Below, piece by piece: positions 1 through 8,688 of a DNA stretch of 41,507 bases. The stretch is from Muribaculaceae bacterium (GTDB lineage Bacteria > Bacteroidota > Bacteroidia > Bacteroidales > Muribaculaceae), in assembly GCA_017620885.1 (NCBI GenBank), contig JAGAUF010000020.1, positions 1 to 41,507 on the forward strand, read 5' to 3'. The notes under the pieces were generated by a model. The model did no database searches. It was given only the letters and a program-made list of their open reading frames with translations, and was not told where the DNA came from. How positions within the stretch are numbered: position 1 is the first letter of the stretch; each line of letters begins with the position of its first letter. Made by a program: the position numbers and the translations under genes.

Positions 1-1816
1 GACGCGTAAAAGCGCCTCCACCCACGGGTTGAGCGGCCAAAGCACGCACCGTAGCCCCTGCCGACGGCATTTCCGACACTGCGACAAACGGATTTCCCCT
101 CGGGCACGTCACAATATGCTCAGGATCATCCTCCCACACTGCCTCAGCTATCGCCGCCGGCATCTGGCACGGCACGCTCATCCGGTCGAGCGAAAGCGGA
201 ACTCCGTCCGCCGCCGCATAGCAGGCCGCATCTTCCCCCGACACAGGCGTCAGTGGCAAACGCACCATATTTCCCAATCCGTTAGGGCTCTGGAAATAGA
301 TGCGCATCTCTTCGGCACGGCTGTCGCCATACCACGCCAACGGCCGCAAATCAAGACCCTCCATAGCTGTCTGCGAAACCACCGTCAGCACTCCGCGTCG
401 CGTACGGATATCGACCTCCACGCGTCCCGCCCCCGCGAATTTTCGGCTGCCGGCAGACGGCGACGGCATCTCGGGCGATTTAAGACGCCTGCCGGTATTG
501 CCAAGATGCAGAAAACCGTCGTGCGACGTCATCGCAGCCGCACGCCCGGGCACTCTCTCTGTCACCTCTTTTGCCGGATAGCTCAATTCTCTCGAAGCCA
601 CATTCCCTACGCTATACTCCGTCTCTTCGCTGTCATACGGAATCACGGCGCACAGACGCATCCCGCTTTCCACCAATTCTTCCGTCATTGTCGCCGTATC
701 GCGATGATTCAGCTTGACAGTCAAATTGTTGCCGTCGGTAATCTGACGGAAATAGACATCGCCGCCATTTTCGCCTATGCGATAATCATAGCAATCGGAA
801 ACCCACACCTCAAGCTGCTTTACGATTCCCTTCCACGACGTCGAGGCCACCGCGCCCTCTTTACGCTTAACTAAAATCTTATAACCGCTCACAGAGACAG
901 TCGCCGCCGATGCGCTTTCATAGCCGTTAGAGCCAAGTCTAAGCGCAAACGAAACTTCGGTCCCGATGTTTCCACGCACGCTATCACCGACTACCTGCGG
1001 AGCCGTGAGAGCAGCCATACTCCCGTCCCAAAGACGCATCCCTATACGGACGGCAGATGGCGACGTGCGCAGCCCTCCGGCCGACGCTATGCGCATAGCC
1101 GACGCTATCCCCTCCGCGGCGGAAGCCGTAAGCCGATCAGCTATCGCGGAGTCTATACCGGGGCGAAAATCCGTTACCGGTTTGCTGAACGTCATTCCGG
1201 CGGCTGTCGCCGTAACTGCCGGTTGCTCTATCTCTTCCACACTCAGATCGGGCATCTCCGGAAGAGACCCAAAAGCCGTATAAAGTCCCGTAGAACTGTT
1301 ATAGCTCAGGTAAAAGAGCGTATTGTCGGCAAGGCGCAGCACAGTGAAATCACCCACACGGGCACCCTCAATCACACGACGGTCCAATTCGGCCACAGTG
1401 CGATTGACGTGCGTGGCCGATCCAAACGCATCAATGCTCACCGACTCGCGCAACACTCCCGCATCGCTCTGAGTGAAGATGTGCGTCCGGCCGCCCCTCT
1501 CCTCCGTGAAAACGGGACGATAAGACACGGTAGCAAGCACCTGAGGTCCGTTTACGGGTCGCAACACGTCGCCGTCGCGTCGCAAATTCTCCGCGTACGC
1601 CGTCGTGCCCAACGAAGTAGGACGCGACGTGGCCTCCCCCTTCATTTTTCTCCTCACCGCACTACGCTGCACCGTGCTCACACGCATCATGCTCGCCGGC
1701 AATTCTATCTCCCGACGGAGATATGTGCCCACCCTCCCGATTGTGCTCTTGCGCCCCGGTCCGCGACCGCGCCTCACGACGCTCCCTGCTGCTCTATTTT
1801 CATTTCCCTGAATCAT
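1..1816 (-). CDS. Large phage-like structural protein, 3' end outside the window (tail nozzle/stabilisation-like)
   Basis: An open frame runs without a stop from the ATG at 1814-1816 to the window edge, 605 codons, so the protein is C-terminally incomplete here. It is the last visible gene of the minus-strand head operon, 59 nt after the portal-like gene. The N-terminus is very basic (many Arg in the first 65 residues). It is followed by beta-rich, repetitive text of the type GDFTVLRLADNTLFYLSY, then Ala/Ser-rich and further beta-rich segments. No signal peptide or membrane segment is seen. Position after portal and connector genes, together with the propeller-like strands, suggests a podovirus-type tail nozzle or stabilisation protein. 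That is inference; I do not recognise a named family with certainty. Plus-strand frames over this region are Arg/His-rich shadows. Confidence 0.68.
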   Translation of the reverse strand, partial: MIQGNENRAAGSVVRRGRGPGRKSTIGRVGTYLRREIELPASMMRVSTVQRSAVRRKMKGEATSRPTSLGTTAYAENLRRDGDVLRPVNGPQVLATVSYRPVFTEERGGRTHIFTQSDAGVLRESVSIDAFGSATHVNRTVAELDRRVIEGARVGDFTVLRLADNTLFYLSYNSSTGLYTAFGSLPEMPDLSVEEIEQPAVTATAAGMTFSKPVTDFRPGIDSAIADRLTASAAEGIASAMRIASAGGLRTSPSAVRIGMRLWDGSMAALTAPQVVGDSVRGNIGTEVSFALRLGSNGYESASAATVSVSGYKILVKRKEGAVASTSWKGIVKQLEVWVSDCYDYRIGENGGDVYFRQITDGNNLTVKLNHRDTATMTEELVESGMRLCAVIPYDSEETEYSVGNVASRELSYPAKEVTERVPGRAAAMTSHDGFLHLGNTGRRLKSPEMPSPSAGSRKFAGAGRVEVDIRTRRGVLTVVSQTAMEGLDLRPLAWYGDSRAEEMRIYFQSPNGLGNMVRLPLTPVSGEDAACYAAADGVPLSLDRMSVPCQMPAAIAEAVWEDDPEHIVTCPRGNPFVAVSEMPSAGATVRALAAQPVGGGAFTR

Positions 1817-1820
1817 AATA

Positions 1821-1832
1821 TAGTTTTTTAAA
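1821..1832 (-). repeat. Copy 1 of the TTTAAAAAACTA start-codon-proximal element
   Basis: Read on the minus strand, TTTAAAAAACTA ends 4 nt before the ATG of the large structural gene. The match to the copy before the scaffold-like gene continues upstream for 11 more bases with one mismatch (1821-1843 compared with 5800-5822). It may act as an A-rich ribosome-binding or translation-enhancing leader, since no Shine-Dalgarno sequence is present. Confidence 0.6.
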
Positions 1833-1875
1833 TGGTTAAATTTTTTACTTTAAATTTCGGTTAATTATTTGATTG

Positions 1876-3249
1876 TCAGTCGGTAGCCGACCGACTGTTT
1901 CCCCTCAGCATCTCATCCCTCCTCTCCGTGAATCCGCGGAATGTGGACAAAAGGTCATAGACCGACACCGTGGCCTGTTCCAGTTCCCTCGCCATCATCT
2001 CGGCACCCTTCGCCGTACTGCCGCTCCCGCGACTCGACGCATTGGTACCGCTGATTTCATCGAAAAGTTTCAGCTGCGTCTGAAGCATCTCCGTGGCTCC
2101 GCTCACCGTCCCCGACGTATTGAGTTGATAGGGCATAATATTCTTCGATGTTCGGCGGAACGGCAAAATTCCGCCCGGCTGCGCCCATATACGCCGTACG
2201 TCGTTCCACGTCATGCCGCGAGGCAGCTGATCCGTCGGAAAGAGGACGATACCTTTGGCCGACGCACGCAGCACGTCGTCAAGCAGCATAACGAGATTAT
2301 TGACATATTTCTGCTGATCTATCACGTCATCGACCAACGAACGCACCTCGCCGTCCACCATCGGATACAGCGCCATCACGAAGGGATGATTCTCCCCCTT
2401 GCCATACGCGAGCACCTCACCGCCGGGCGCAAGCCAAAAATATTCCCAACCGTCATCCAGATCAGGATACCATCGCAATTCCTTCCCTCCGCGCTTGCGT
2501 CGCCTTGCGTTCATTTCCCCGATGCGTCTGAGCGTCTCCTCGTCGTAATCTCCCGTGGCGTATGCCCCGCGCTCCGGATCATGGATGCGCAACACCGGCG
2601 TGCATCCACGGCGCCATACCTCTATCACGCGCCACATCCCGGGCGACATCGCGTGAAAGAAATCGCTCTCGGCACCACAGCAGGGCGACGCCGACGCATT
2701 CAGTCGCAATGAGGAATTTTCTGATGCCGCACCCTGATAAAGGGCGTGTATCTCCCCGAATCGTACCGCGTCGCCTGCCGAAAACCGCCTCAACACCTCG
2801 GCAGGACGCATATCATGGAGCATTCCGACAAACGAACAGTCGTCGCCATCGCTGCGCTCAAACCGGCGGAAAAACACCCTCGCCGGCCCAACCGGAGAAA
2901 TCTTTCCCCTCTCCACACGCTGTATCGCGCAGCCGGATATCAAAAATTCTTCAAAGGTGCGCGCATCAATATCGGTAGCCACGCCCACCTTCTCATCACG
3001 CTGCAGGTGCCTCCATCGCCCTACGATGCTCTTCACGAGCTGACGGATAAGATTGTTGCATAGAGGAACGCGTCCGCGGTCGAGCCATCCGGCCTCTTCG
3101 CTCACTACACGCCCGTCGCTCAGCCTATGCCTGTCGCTCCATTGCCTCCCGAACGTAAAATCCTTGCAGCGACGCCGACGCCGACGAAATTCATCCAGCG
3201 ACGTCCACGCCTCAAGCGCGTTATCCAGTAATTGTTTTTCCCTTCTCAT
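1876..3249 (-). CDS. Phage portal protein (P22/crAss-like podovirus type), candidate
   Basis: 457 aa. The portal forms the dodecameric ring at the capsid vertex through which DNA is packaged. The middle and C-terminal parts look like the portals of Bacteroidota podoviruses. A long helix reads LVDDVIDQQKYVNNLVMLLD (about residues 300-320). It is followed by a PTDQLPRGMTWNDVRRIW stretch, a wing-like GGILPFRR turn and then the helix LQTQLKLFDEISGTNASSRG, typical of the stem/crown boundary. The N-terminus is Arg-rich and helical. The start ATG at 3249 lies inside the end of the upstream gene (29-nt overlap), which implies translational coupling. The neighbours are a capsid-like gene upstream and a large tail-like gene downstream. 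The length is shorter than P22 gp1, about right for compact portals. The family call rests on pattern recognition and context. Confidence 0.62.
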   Translation of the reverse strand: MRREKQLLDNALEAWTSLDEFRRRRRRCKDFTFGRQWSDRHRLSDGRVVSEEAGWLDRGRVPLCNNLIRQLVKSIVGRWRHLQRDEKVGVATDIDARTFEEFLISGCAIQRVERGKISPVGPARVFFRRFERSDGDDCSFVGMLHDMRPAEVLRRFSAGDAVRFGEIHALYQGAASENSSLRLNASASPCCGAESDFFHAMSPGMWRVIEVWRRGCTPVLRIHDPERGAYATGDYDEETLRRIGEMNARRRKRGGKELRWYPDLDDGWEYFWLAPGGEVLAYGKGENHPFVMALYPMVDGEVRSLVDDVIDQQKYVNNLVMLLDDVLRASAKGIVLFPTDQLPRGMTWNDVRRIWAQPGGILPFRRTSKNIMPYQLNTSGTVSGATEMLQTQLKLFDEISGTNASSRGSGSTAKGAEMMARELEQATVSVYDLLSTFRGFTERRDEMLRGNSRSATD

Positions 3250-3826
3250 CGAAAAATGTCTCTATAAGTGAAGAATCAAAAATATATTCCCCTTCGGGAG
3301 GTCTGACGACAGCCATCACCGTTGCCACGCGATGTTCGGGTCCGCCTGACTGTCCCGTCAGCGGTGGGATCCTCTGTGCGCTCCAGTCGGGATGACGGTC
3401 CATGCCGTACACCTCGATGCGCCCGTCGCGACATACGTATGCGTGGGGATTATCGGGAGTGGAAGCCAACGCCCTGACCGTCTCTTTGGTCAGGGCGCGG
3501 TCGTCGACCGCCGGCAGCCCGTACACTGTCTTGTCCCAATCGGCCATACGCACGGCATACGCGCGCACGCACCTCTCGGGCAATGTCAGCAGCGCCCCAT
3601 TCGCCGTCAGCGGATTCACCTCGACTTCCTGAGCGACATCCTCGTGGGGAAGGAGCTTCGGATCGGCCGTCTGAAGCAGTTTCTCATACCAGACGCTCAC
3701 CTCCTCGTGAATCACGCGGTTGAGTTCCGTCTTATCCTCGATACCTCCATCGACGGGCAGCGAGTGCCATCCGTTGCGAAGATACCACCATTCGGCCATC
3801 TCATCCTCCGTATATGTCTTTCTCAT
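3221..3826 (-). CDS. Head-tail connector/ring-like protein, candidate (unknown family)
   Basis: 201 aa, encoded between the capsid-like and portal-like genes. It starts 19 nt after the capsid stop and overlaps the portal start by 29 nt. The sequence is soluble, acidic and has no signal peptide. A central stretch, LTLPERCVRAYAVRMADWDK (about residues 80-99), resembles the conserved core of small podovirus adaptor/ring proteins. The C-terminal half is beta-rich with Pro/Gly turns. A role joining portal to tail, or closing the head, is inferred from gene order and size. A head decoration protein is an alternative. Confidence 0.5.
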   Translation of the reverse strand: MRKTYTEDEMAEWWYLRNGWHSLPVDGGIEDKTELNRVIHEEVSVWYEKLLQTADPKLLPHEDVAQEVEVNPLTANGALLTLPERCVRAYAVRMADWDKTVYGLPAVDDRALTKETVRALASTPDNPHAYVCRDGRIEVYGMDRHPDWSAQRIPPLTGQSGGPEHRVATVMAVVRPPEGEYIFDSSLIETFFDEKGKTITG

Positions 3827-3845
3827 GGTCTTCCGCAGTTAAAGG

Positions 3846-5057
3846 TTATTTCCCTATTACTCTCGCGTGCGCCTCGGGATAGCGAAGCGTGAGGCAGCTC
3901 GCCTCGGTCAGGACAGTGGCCTCCGTGTTGCGCTGACCGCTGCCGCGAAGGTCGAGAGTCTCGGCCGTGAAGGGGATGAACACGTGTTTCTGAATGTATT
4001 CGGGATCCACGATGATACCGTTGCGCGGCATTCCCATCGCATCGAAGACGTCGGAGAATATCACATACAGGCGTCCGAACTTCGAGCATAGCTCGGAGAA
4101 ATCAATTCCCCAGAGAGTCACCTGATCTCGCGCCGTGATGACACGTTGCGCGTCAATCTTATTCAGCGCCGAAATCAGTTCGCTGCCCGCTATCAGAATC
4201 TTGCGGCGACTGCCGCTATTTTCCGTGAACGCTCCGCGCAGAAGATCCACCAGCGCTTTGGAATCGAATTTTGCCAAATCCACATTCAGCTCCTTGCCGG
4301 CCTGCTGCCAGATACCCTGCGTCAGCATGACGGTCTCGTTCTTGTTGGGATCAAAGAGCTTCATGCGGGTGCCGAAAAGAAATTGCTTCTCCATGCCGAG
4401 ACGCATGTCATAAATGGCCGCCTCCTGCTGGTCGGTGAAATCCCACCCGATTTCCTTATGGCTCATCTTCATTATCACGCTCTGCTCGATCTGCATCTTG
4501 AAAATCTGGCAGAAATTCGTGTTCTTGCGAGGCAGAACGGAGAACTGCGGCGACTGCACATCGAGCTGCGTAGCGGCGCGTCCCATGCGTATCAGCTTGT
4601 CGCCCGGGGCAGGAATCGTTGTCGAATCGGTAATGCACGTCAGCGTTTCTTCGTTCTTCGCCGTCACATACGCCGTGTGCATCTTGCCGTCGGCGGTTTT
4701 CCATGCGATAGTCTCGCTCGGCTCGACGAAGGTGGTGTCCGTAAAGAGCGTACACTGCTGATAGGGCGCTTCCACGGCTGCGTTTGCCGTCGCCTCGGAG
4801 TCGTCGACCGTCGCGCTGTCGATGCGCGTGTCCACCGAGTAATAGTCCACTTCCATCGAGTCGACCGGGCGCACATGACCCAGACGGCTTATCTGGTCGA
4901 GAGGTGTAGCCATAGGGCGTATCTTGACCACTGCGCTGTCGATTGCATTGCGAAGCAACTCGGGCGATGCCTGTTGCGCCAGTTCTGTTGTCAATGGGGC
5001 GTTGCTCACATGTTTGCCACCGGCCTGTCCATTCACAAAATTTGCTTGATTGCTCAT
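3846..5057 (-). CDS. Major capsid protein, HK97-fold/SU10-like (DUF5309-like), candidate
   Basis: 403 aa. It would form the icosahedral shell. The N-terminal arm (1-45) is polar and low in structure. It is followed by the helix LLRNAIDSAVVKIRPMATPL, and a beta-rich insertion at about 110-165 with many Thr. The central part (about 175-225) reads PRKNTNFCQIFKMQIEQSV then EIGWDFTDQQEAAIYDMR, the pattern of SU10-type capsid proteins where subunits bind partner chains. The C-terminal domain holds LIAGSELISALNKI and GRLYVIFSDVFDAMGM, as expected for the A-domain and spine. No cleavage or signal peptide is obvious. It lies 109 nt after the scaffold-like gene and has its own copy of the TTTAAAAAACTA leader 5 nt before the ATG, which would suit high-level translation of a capsid gene. 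Confidence 0.62.
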   Translation of the reverse strand: MSNQANFVNGQAGGKHVSNAPLTTELAQQASPELLRNAIDSAVVKIRPMATPLDQISRLGHVRPVDSMEVDYYSVDTRIDSATVDDSEATANAAVEAPYQQCTLFTDTTFVEPSETIAWKTADGKMHTAYVTAKNEETLTCITDSTTIPAPGDKLIRMGRAATQLDVQSPQFSVLPRKNTNFCQIFKMQIEQSVIMKMSHKEIGWDFTDQQEAAIYDMRLGMEKQFLFGTRMKLFDPNKNETVMLTQGIWQQAGKELNVDLAKFDSKALVDLLRGAFTENSGSRRKILIAGSELISALNKIDAQRVITARDQVTLWGIDFSELCSKFGRLYVIFSDVFDAMGMPRNGIIVDPEYIQKHVFIPFTAETLDLRGSGQRNTEATVLTEASCLTLRYPEAHARVIGK

Positions 5058-5062
5058 ACTGT

Positions 5063-5074
5063 TAGTTTTTTAAA
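5063..5074 (-). repeat. Copy 2 of the TTTAAAAAACTA start-codon-proximal element
   Basis: On the minus strand TTTAAAAAACTA ends 5 nt before the capsid ATG. The upstream bases (TTCAAACA) are a looser match to the TTAACC part seen in copies 1 and 3. Confidence 0.6.
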
Positions 5075-5166
5075 TGTTTGAATATTTTTGAATTTTTAAT
5101 TGAAAAATCTGATTTCATCTGATGTTAGCACACCTCAATCGCGTCCGAGAGCGAAAAGCATAGCCG

Positions 5167-5793
5167 TCACGCGTCCCATACCGATGCTCTGCGCCGAAAT
5201 ATCCTCTCGATTTTCTCCTGCTTGGCGGCTGTCTTATCGTCCTCCTTGAAACCTTCCCACCGCTCTTCGATTGCCTCGTTTTTTCCACGGATATAAGCCT
5301 CTCGCACAGCCTCCTCCTGACTCGCGTCGCCATTGTCGGAAGAAACTTGCTTATCGGAAATGGACGCCGATTGCTGCTTCTCCTTTGCATTCTGTTTCGC
5401 CGCTTCAAGGCTTGCAAGCGCCTCTTCCAACGAGGAGGATTGTCTTATCGCCGCCCAACGTTCCTCAAGCGCTGACACGAATTTCTCGGAGAGCACTTCG
5501 GCTATCTCGTCGCATATCTGACGATAAGCCTCCTCCTCATTCACCTCAAGGTCGCCATCCGGATTTGCCGTCACAACCGGTGTCTTTGGCTCGGAACCAT
5601 CCGTAGCCGGCTCCTTCCTCTTCTTTTCCTCTTGTTGATCTGATTTTGGTGATGACTTTTCCGATTTCGCCACATTGCCGTCCGACGACGACTCCAAATG
5701 TCCCCGTCCCTCTTTATGGAGTTCGACCCCATTCTTGGGCATGGCGGATTTCTTCTCCGACGCTTTAAGCGCCACTGTTTTTTCCTTATTCAT
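5167..5793 (-). CDS. Highly charged scaffold-like protein of the head module
   Basis: 208 aa, the first gene of the head operon. Residues 1-85 are rich in Lys, Glu, Ser and Asp and look disordered. Residues 90-145 and 150-205 are strongly helical and likely coiled coil (EEAYRQICDEIAEVLSEKF, EEALASLEAAKQNAKEKQQ), ending in a basic ERIFRRRASVW tail. This composition and the place directly before the capsid gene are typical of internal scaffolding proteins, whose basic C-terminus contacts the capsid. No Ser-protease motif is visible, so a fused maturation protease is not supported. Scaffold function is inference, since charged coiled coils are not specific. Confidence 0.55.
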   Translation of the reverse strand: MNKEKTVALKASEKKSAMPKNGVELHKEGRGHLESSSDGNVAKSEKSSPKSDQQEEKKRKEPATDGSEPKTPVVTANPDGDLEVNEEEAYRQICDEIAEVLSEKFVSALEERWAAIRQSSSLEEALASLEAAKQNAKEKQQSASISDKQVSSDNGDASQEEAVREAYIRGKNEAIEERWEGFKEDDKTAAKQEKIERIFRRRASVWDA

Positions 5794-5799
5794 TTTCCT

Positions 5800-5811
5800 T
5801 AGTTTTTTAAA
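5800..5811 (-). repeat. Copy 3 of the TTTAAAAAACTA start-codon-proximal element
   Basis: On the minus strand TTTAAAAAACTA ends 6 nt before the scaffold-like ATG. With the predicted transcription start near 5823-5825 it makes up nearly the whole 5' leader of the operon mRNA. Confidence 0.62.
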
Positions 5812-5829
5812 CGGTTAAATTTTGTACTG

Positions 5830-5860
5830 CAAAATTACTATATAAAATCTAAAATACCAA
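5830..5860 (-). promoter_or_regulatory. Promoter of the phage head operon
   Basis: Minus-strand -33 TTG at 5858-5860, exactly 20 nt, then -7 TAATTTTG at 5830-5837. This is a full match to the Bacteroidota housekeeping sigma consensus, so the operon can be read by the host polymerase without a phage factor. Confidence 0.75.
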
Positions 5861-5954
5861 ATATAAGTGTAGAAAATATTTGAATTATTTTATTGAAAAT
5901 TTGCAATTAGCTGAACATCAATGAATTTTGCCCCGAAAAAAATCTGCCGTTTCC

Positions 5955-5985
5955 TTGTCTGTCTCGGATATTTACCTTAATTTTG
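5955..5985 (+). promoter_or_regulatory. Promoter of the glucosaminidase gene
   Basis: TTG at 5955-5957, 20 nt, TAATTTTG at 5978-5985. The expected start site falls at or within a few nt of the ATG at 5991, so the mRNA may be leaderless. The pair is divergent from the head-operon promoter. Confidence 0.7.
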
Positions 5986-5990
5986 CACGT

Positions 5991-6914
5991 ATGAATCGGA
6001 CGAAAAAAATCTTCACGCGGCGTTTCATCAGATTGCGCTGCATTCTTGTCGCGCTCATTATCGGCGTGACACTTCATCTTCGCGCCGATTATTACAGCGA
6101 TTACATCGATCTTTACGCTCCATTAGCCGTCGAGCAAATGGAGAAATACGGAATCCCGGCCTCTGTCACTCTCGCGCAGGGTCTGCTCGAATCAGCCGCC
6201 GGACGATCCACGCTCGCCACGGAAGGCAACAATCATTTCGGCATCAAATGCCACTCCGACTGGAAAGGCCCCACGATGCTCCGCGACGATGACGCCCCCG
6301 ACGAATGTTTCCGCGTATACGATTCGGCTGCCGGTTCTTTCACCGACCATTCCCTCTTCCTCTCTAAGAAGCGCTATGCGTCCCTCTTCTCACTCGACCC
6401 CACAGATTACGCTGGTTGGGCGCGCGGGCTGAAGCAATGCGGATACGCCACCGACCCCAACTACGCCGACCGCCTGATTACCATCATCGAGCGTTACGCG
6501 CTGTATTCCTACGACTCACATTCAGCCGGAGAGGGGCACGAAATGGCCGAATTCATCATCTCAAAACTCGCTGACACGCATCCCATTCGTCGTGCCCGCG
6601 GGCTGCACTACGTCGTGGCTGCGCCCGGCGACACTTACGGAAAAATCGCCAAGGAATTTCACATATCCAAGAAGGATCTGATGAAATATAACGACGTGAA
6701 ACACGACGGTGAAATAAAGCCGTGGCAGGAAGTTTATCTTCAGAAAAAACTCGACACACCACCCGACGGCATCACGAAGGCAACTATCGGCGAGGGAGAG
6801 TCGATGCACTCCATATCGCAGAGATTCGCCATTAGCCTCGATATGCTCCGCGCCCTCAATCCCGATGCGAAAGATGAAGCGGGAACGGTGTTAAGATTGA
6901 CAAAAAATAAATAA
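5991..6914 (+). CDS. Secreted N-acetylglucosaminidase (FlgJ/LytG-like) with two LysM domains
   Basis: 307 aa from the ATG at 5991, chosen because an upstream TTG at 5928 lies before the promoter -33 element. A basic N-terminus and hydrophobic core ([12 protein letters not shown]) form a signal peptide or anchor. Residues about 30-160 form a mannosyl-glycoprotein endo-beta-N-acetylglucosaminidase domain: [19 protein letters not shown] with the catalytic-type Glu, then NHFGIKC and [15 protein letters not shown]. LysM-like repeats follow at about 206-252 and 263-305. The enzyme should cut peptidoglycan in the periplasm. It stands next to, and divergent from, phage head genes, but such enzymes are common Bacteroidales housekeeping proteins, so a lysis role for the particle is speculative. 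Confidence 0.85.
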   Translation: MNRTKKIFTRRFIRLRCILVALIIGVTLHLRADYYSDYIDLYAPLAVEQMEKYGIPASVTLAQGLLESAAGRSTLATEGNNHFGIKCHSDWKGPTMLRDDDAPDECFRVYDSAAGSFTDHSLFLSKKRYASLFSLDPTDYAGWARGLKQCGYATDPNYADRLITIIERYALYSYDSHSAGEGHEMAEFIISKLADTHPIRRARGLHYVVAAPGDTYGKIAKEFHISKKDLMKYNDVKHDGEIKPWQEVYLQKKLDTPPDGITKATIGEGESMHSISQRFAISLDMLRALNPDAKDEAGTVLRLTKNK

Positions 6915-6962
6915 CCTAAAAAATAATAACGGGCTTTCAAGCCTTTGAAAATATAGAAAGAT

Positions 6963-8066
6963 ATGTCATTAAAATGTGGTATAGTCGGCCTTCCCAACGT
7001 CGGCAAATCTACTCTTTTCAACTGTCTCTCCAATGCAAAAGCGCAGTCGGCCAATTTCCCCTTCTGCACAATTGAGCCAAACGTCGGTGTCATCTCCGTG
7101 CCCGACGATCGTTTGACAAAGCTCGTGGAAATGTGCAATCCCCGCTCCACCGTCCCTGCTACGGTTGAGATCGTCGACATCGCCGGCCTCGTCAAAGGAG
7201 CCTCCAAGGGTGAAGGTCTCGGCAATAAATTCCTCGCTAATATCCGCGAGTGCGACGCTATACTCCACGTGGTCCGCTGCTTCGATGATGATAACGTGAC
7301 GCACGTAGACACCACCGTAGATCCCGTGCGCGACCTCGAAATAATCAACTATGAACTGCAGCTGAAGGACCTTGAGACGGTAGATGCCCGTCTCGCCAAA
7401 ACCCTCAAGGCAGCTCAGACAGGCGGCGACAAGCAGGCCAAGATTCAGGCTGCCGTCCTCCAGCAATATAAGGACGCCCTCGAAAGCGGACAGCCCGCAC
7501 GGTCGGTAGAGTTTGAAACAAAAGATGAACAGAAATATGCCCACGAACTCTTCCTGCTCACCAATAAGCCCGTTATGTACGTCTGCAATGTAGATGACGA
7601 TTCCGCCGTCGACGGAAATCATTATGTAGACGAGGTGCGCAAGGCTATCGAGGGAACGGGGTCAAACCTCCTGATCGTAGCGGCCAAGACGGAGAGCGAA
7701 ATCGCCGAACTCGACACCTTCGAGGAGCGCGCCGAATTCCTTGAGTCGATCGGCCTGAAGGAGTCGGGGGTAGCACGCCTGATCCGCGCCGCTTACGCCC
7801 TGCTTGACCTCCAGACATATTTCACCGCCGGACCCGACGAGGTGCGCGCATGGACCTTCATCCGCGGCACGAAAGCTCCGCAGGCTGCCGGAATCATACA
7901 CACCGATTTTGAGAAAGGATTCATCCGCGCCGAGGTCATCAAATATGATGATTTCGTAACCCTCGGATCGGAAAACGCCGTCAAGGAAGCCGGCAAAATG
8001 GCGGTGGAAGGTAAGGAATACATCGTGCAGGATGGCGATATAATGCATTTCCGCTTCAACGTCTGA
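6963..8066 (+). CDS. ychF: Redox-regulated ATPase YchF (Obg-family)
   Basis: 367 aa, full family length. YchF is a cytosolic ATPase that binds ribosomes and is linked to translation and oxidative-stress control. The P-loop GLPNVGKS is at residues 9-16, the switch/Walker B segment is [14 protein letters not shown], and the G4-like motif is VCNVDDD rather than NKxD, the change that gives ATP preference. The C-terminal TGS domain includes [31 protein letters not shown]. It starts 48 nt after the glucosaminidase stop and may be cotranscribed with it. Confidence 0.97.
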   Translation: MSLKCGIVGLPNVGKSTLFNCLSNAKAQSANFPFCTIEPNVGVISVPDDRLTKLVEMCNPRSTVPATVEIVDIAGLVKGASKGEGLGNKFLANIRECDAILHVVRCFDDDNVTHVDTTVDPVRDLEIINYELQLKDLETVDARLAKTLKAAQTGGDKQAKIQAAVLQQYKDALESGQPARSVEFETKDEQKYAHELFLLTNKPVMYVCNVDDDSAVDGNHYVDEVRKAIEGTGSNLLIVAAKTESEIAELDTFEERAEFLESIGLKESGVARLIRAAYALLDLQTYFTAGPDEVRAWTFIRGTKAPQAAGIIHTDFEKGFIRAEVIKYDDFVTLGSENAVKEAGKMAVEGKEYIVQDGDIMHFRFNV

Positions 8067-8101
8067 CGCCTCCCGCTTGTTATTCTCAGAAAACACACAG
8101 T

Positions 8102-8599
8102 ATGAAAGAGCTTAAAATCACTACCCTGATAAAAGAAGCGGCTTACTCCGAGCTGTCGGCTGAAGACCGGCAGCTCGTAGACGCTGCAAAAGAGGCCACA
8201 AAACGGTCGCTGGCCACATACAGCCGCTTCCACGTAGGCGCCGCCATCCTTATGGCCAACGGCGAAATCGTGACGGGCGCCAATCAGGAAAATGCCGCGT
8301 ACCCCTCCGGCACGTGCGCCGAACGCACCGCCGCCTACTATGCCTCCGCTCAATATCCCGGCGTCGCCATGAAGAAACTTGCCATCGCTGCTTGGACGCG
8401 TCTCCACGCTCCGGCCGACGCCCCCGACGAAGAGTGTTTCCAATCCGACCCCATCTCTCCCTGCGGAGCTTGCCGGCAGGCTCTTCTCGAATACGAATCC
8501 CTCTACGGCCCGATAGAAGTAATCCTCTACGGCGCCGACCGTATATATATCCTCCCCTCGATAGCCGCACTCCTCCCTCTCACATTCACCTCATTCTAA
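8102..8599 (+). CDS. cdd: Cytidine deaminase
   Basis: 165 aa homotetrameric-type enzyme that deaminates cytidine and deoxycytidine in pyrimidine salvage. Zinc ligands are Cys72, with the catalytic Glu74 in TCAERT, and Cys121/Cys124 in PCGACRQ. The FHVGAA substrate segment is at 43-48. It lies 35 nt downstream of ychF on the same strand. Its end overlaps only false upstream frames of the next gene. Confidence 0.96.
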   Translation: MKELKITTLIKEAAYSELSAEDRQLVDAAKEATKRSLATYSRFHVGAAILMANGEIVTGANQENAAYPSGTCAERTAAYYASAQYPGVAMKKLAIAAWTRLHAPADAPDEECFQSDPISPCGACRQALLEYESLYGPIEVILYGADRIYILPSIAALLPLTFTSF

Positions 8600-8688
8600 G
8601 GCCCCGTTCCCCAATATTTGTTAAAGCCGGGGAATGGAGTCTAAGATCCTATCTCTCAAGAAATTTTGCACTTATAGAGGCAAGCTCT

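Noticed and set aside
29-1831. Plus-strand frames over the left edge
   Set aside because: Arg/His/Pro-rich and opposite to a 605-codon minus-strand frame with normal composition; they are shadows.
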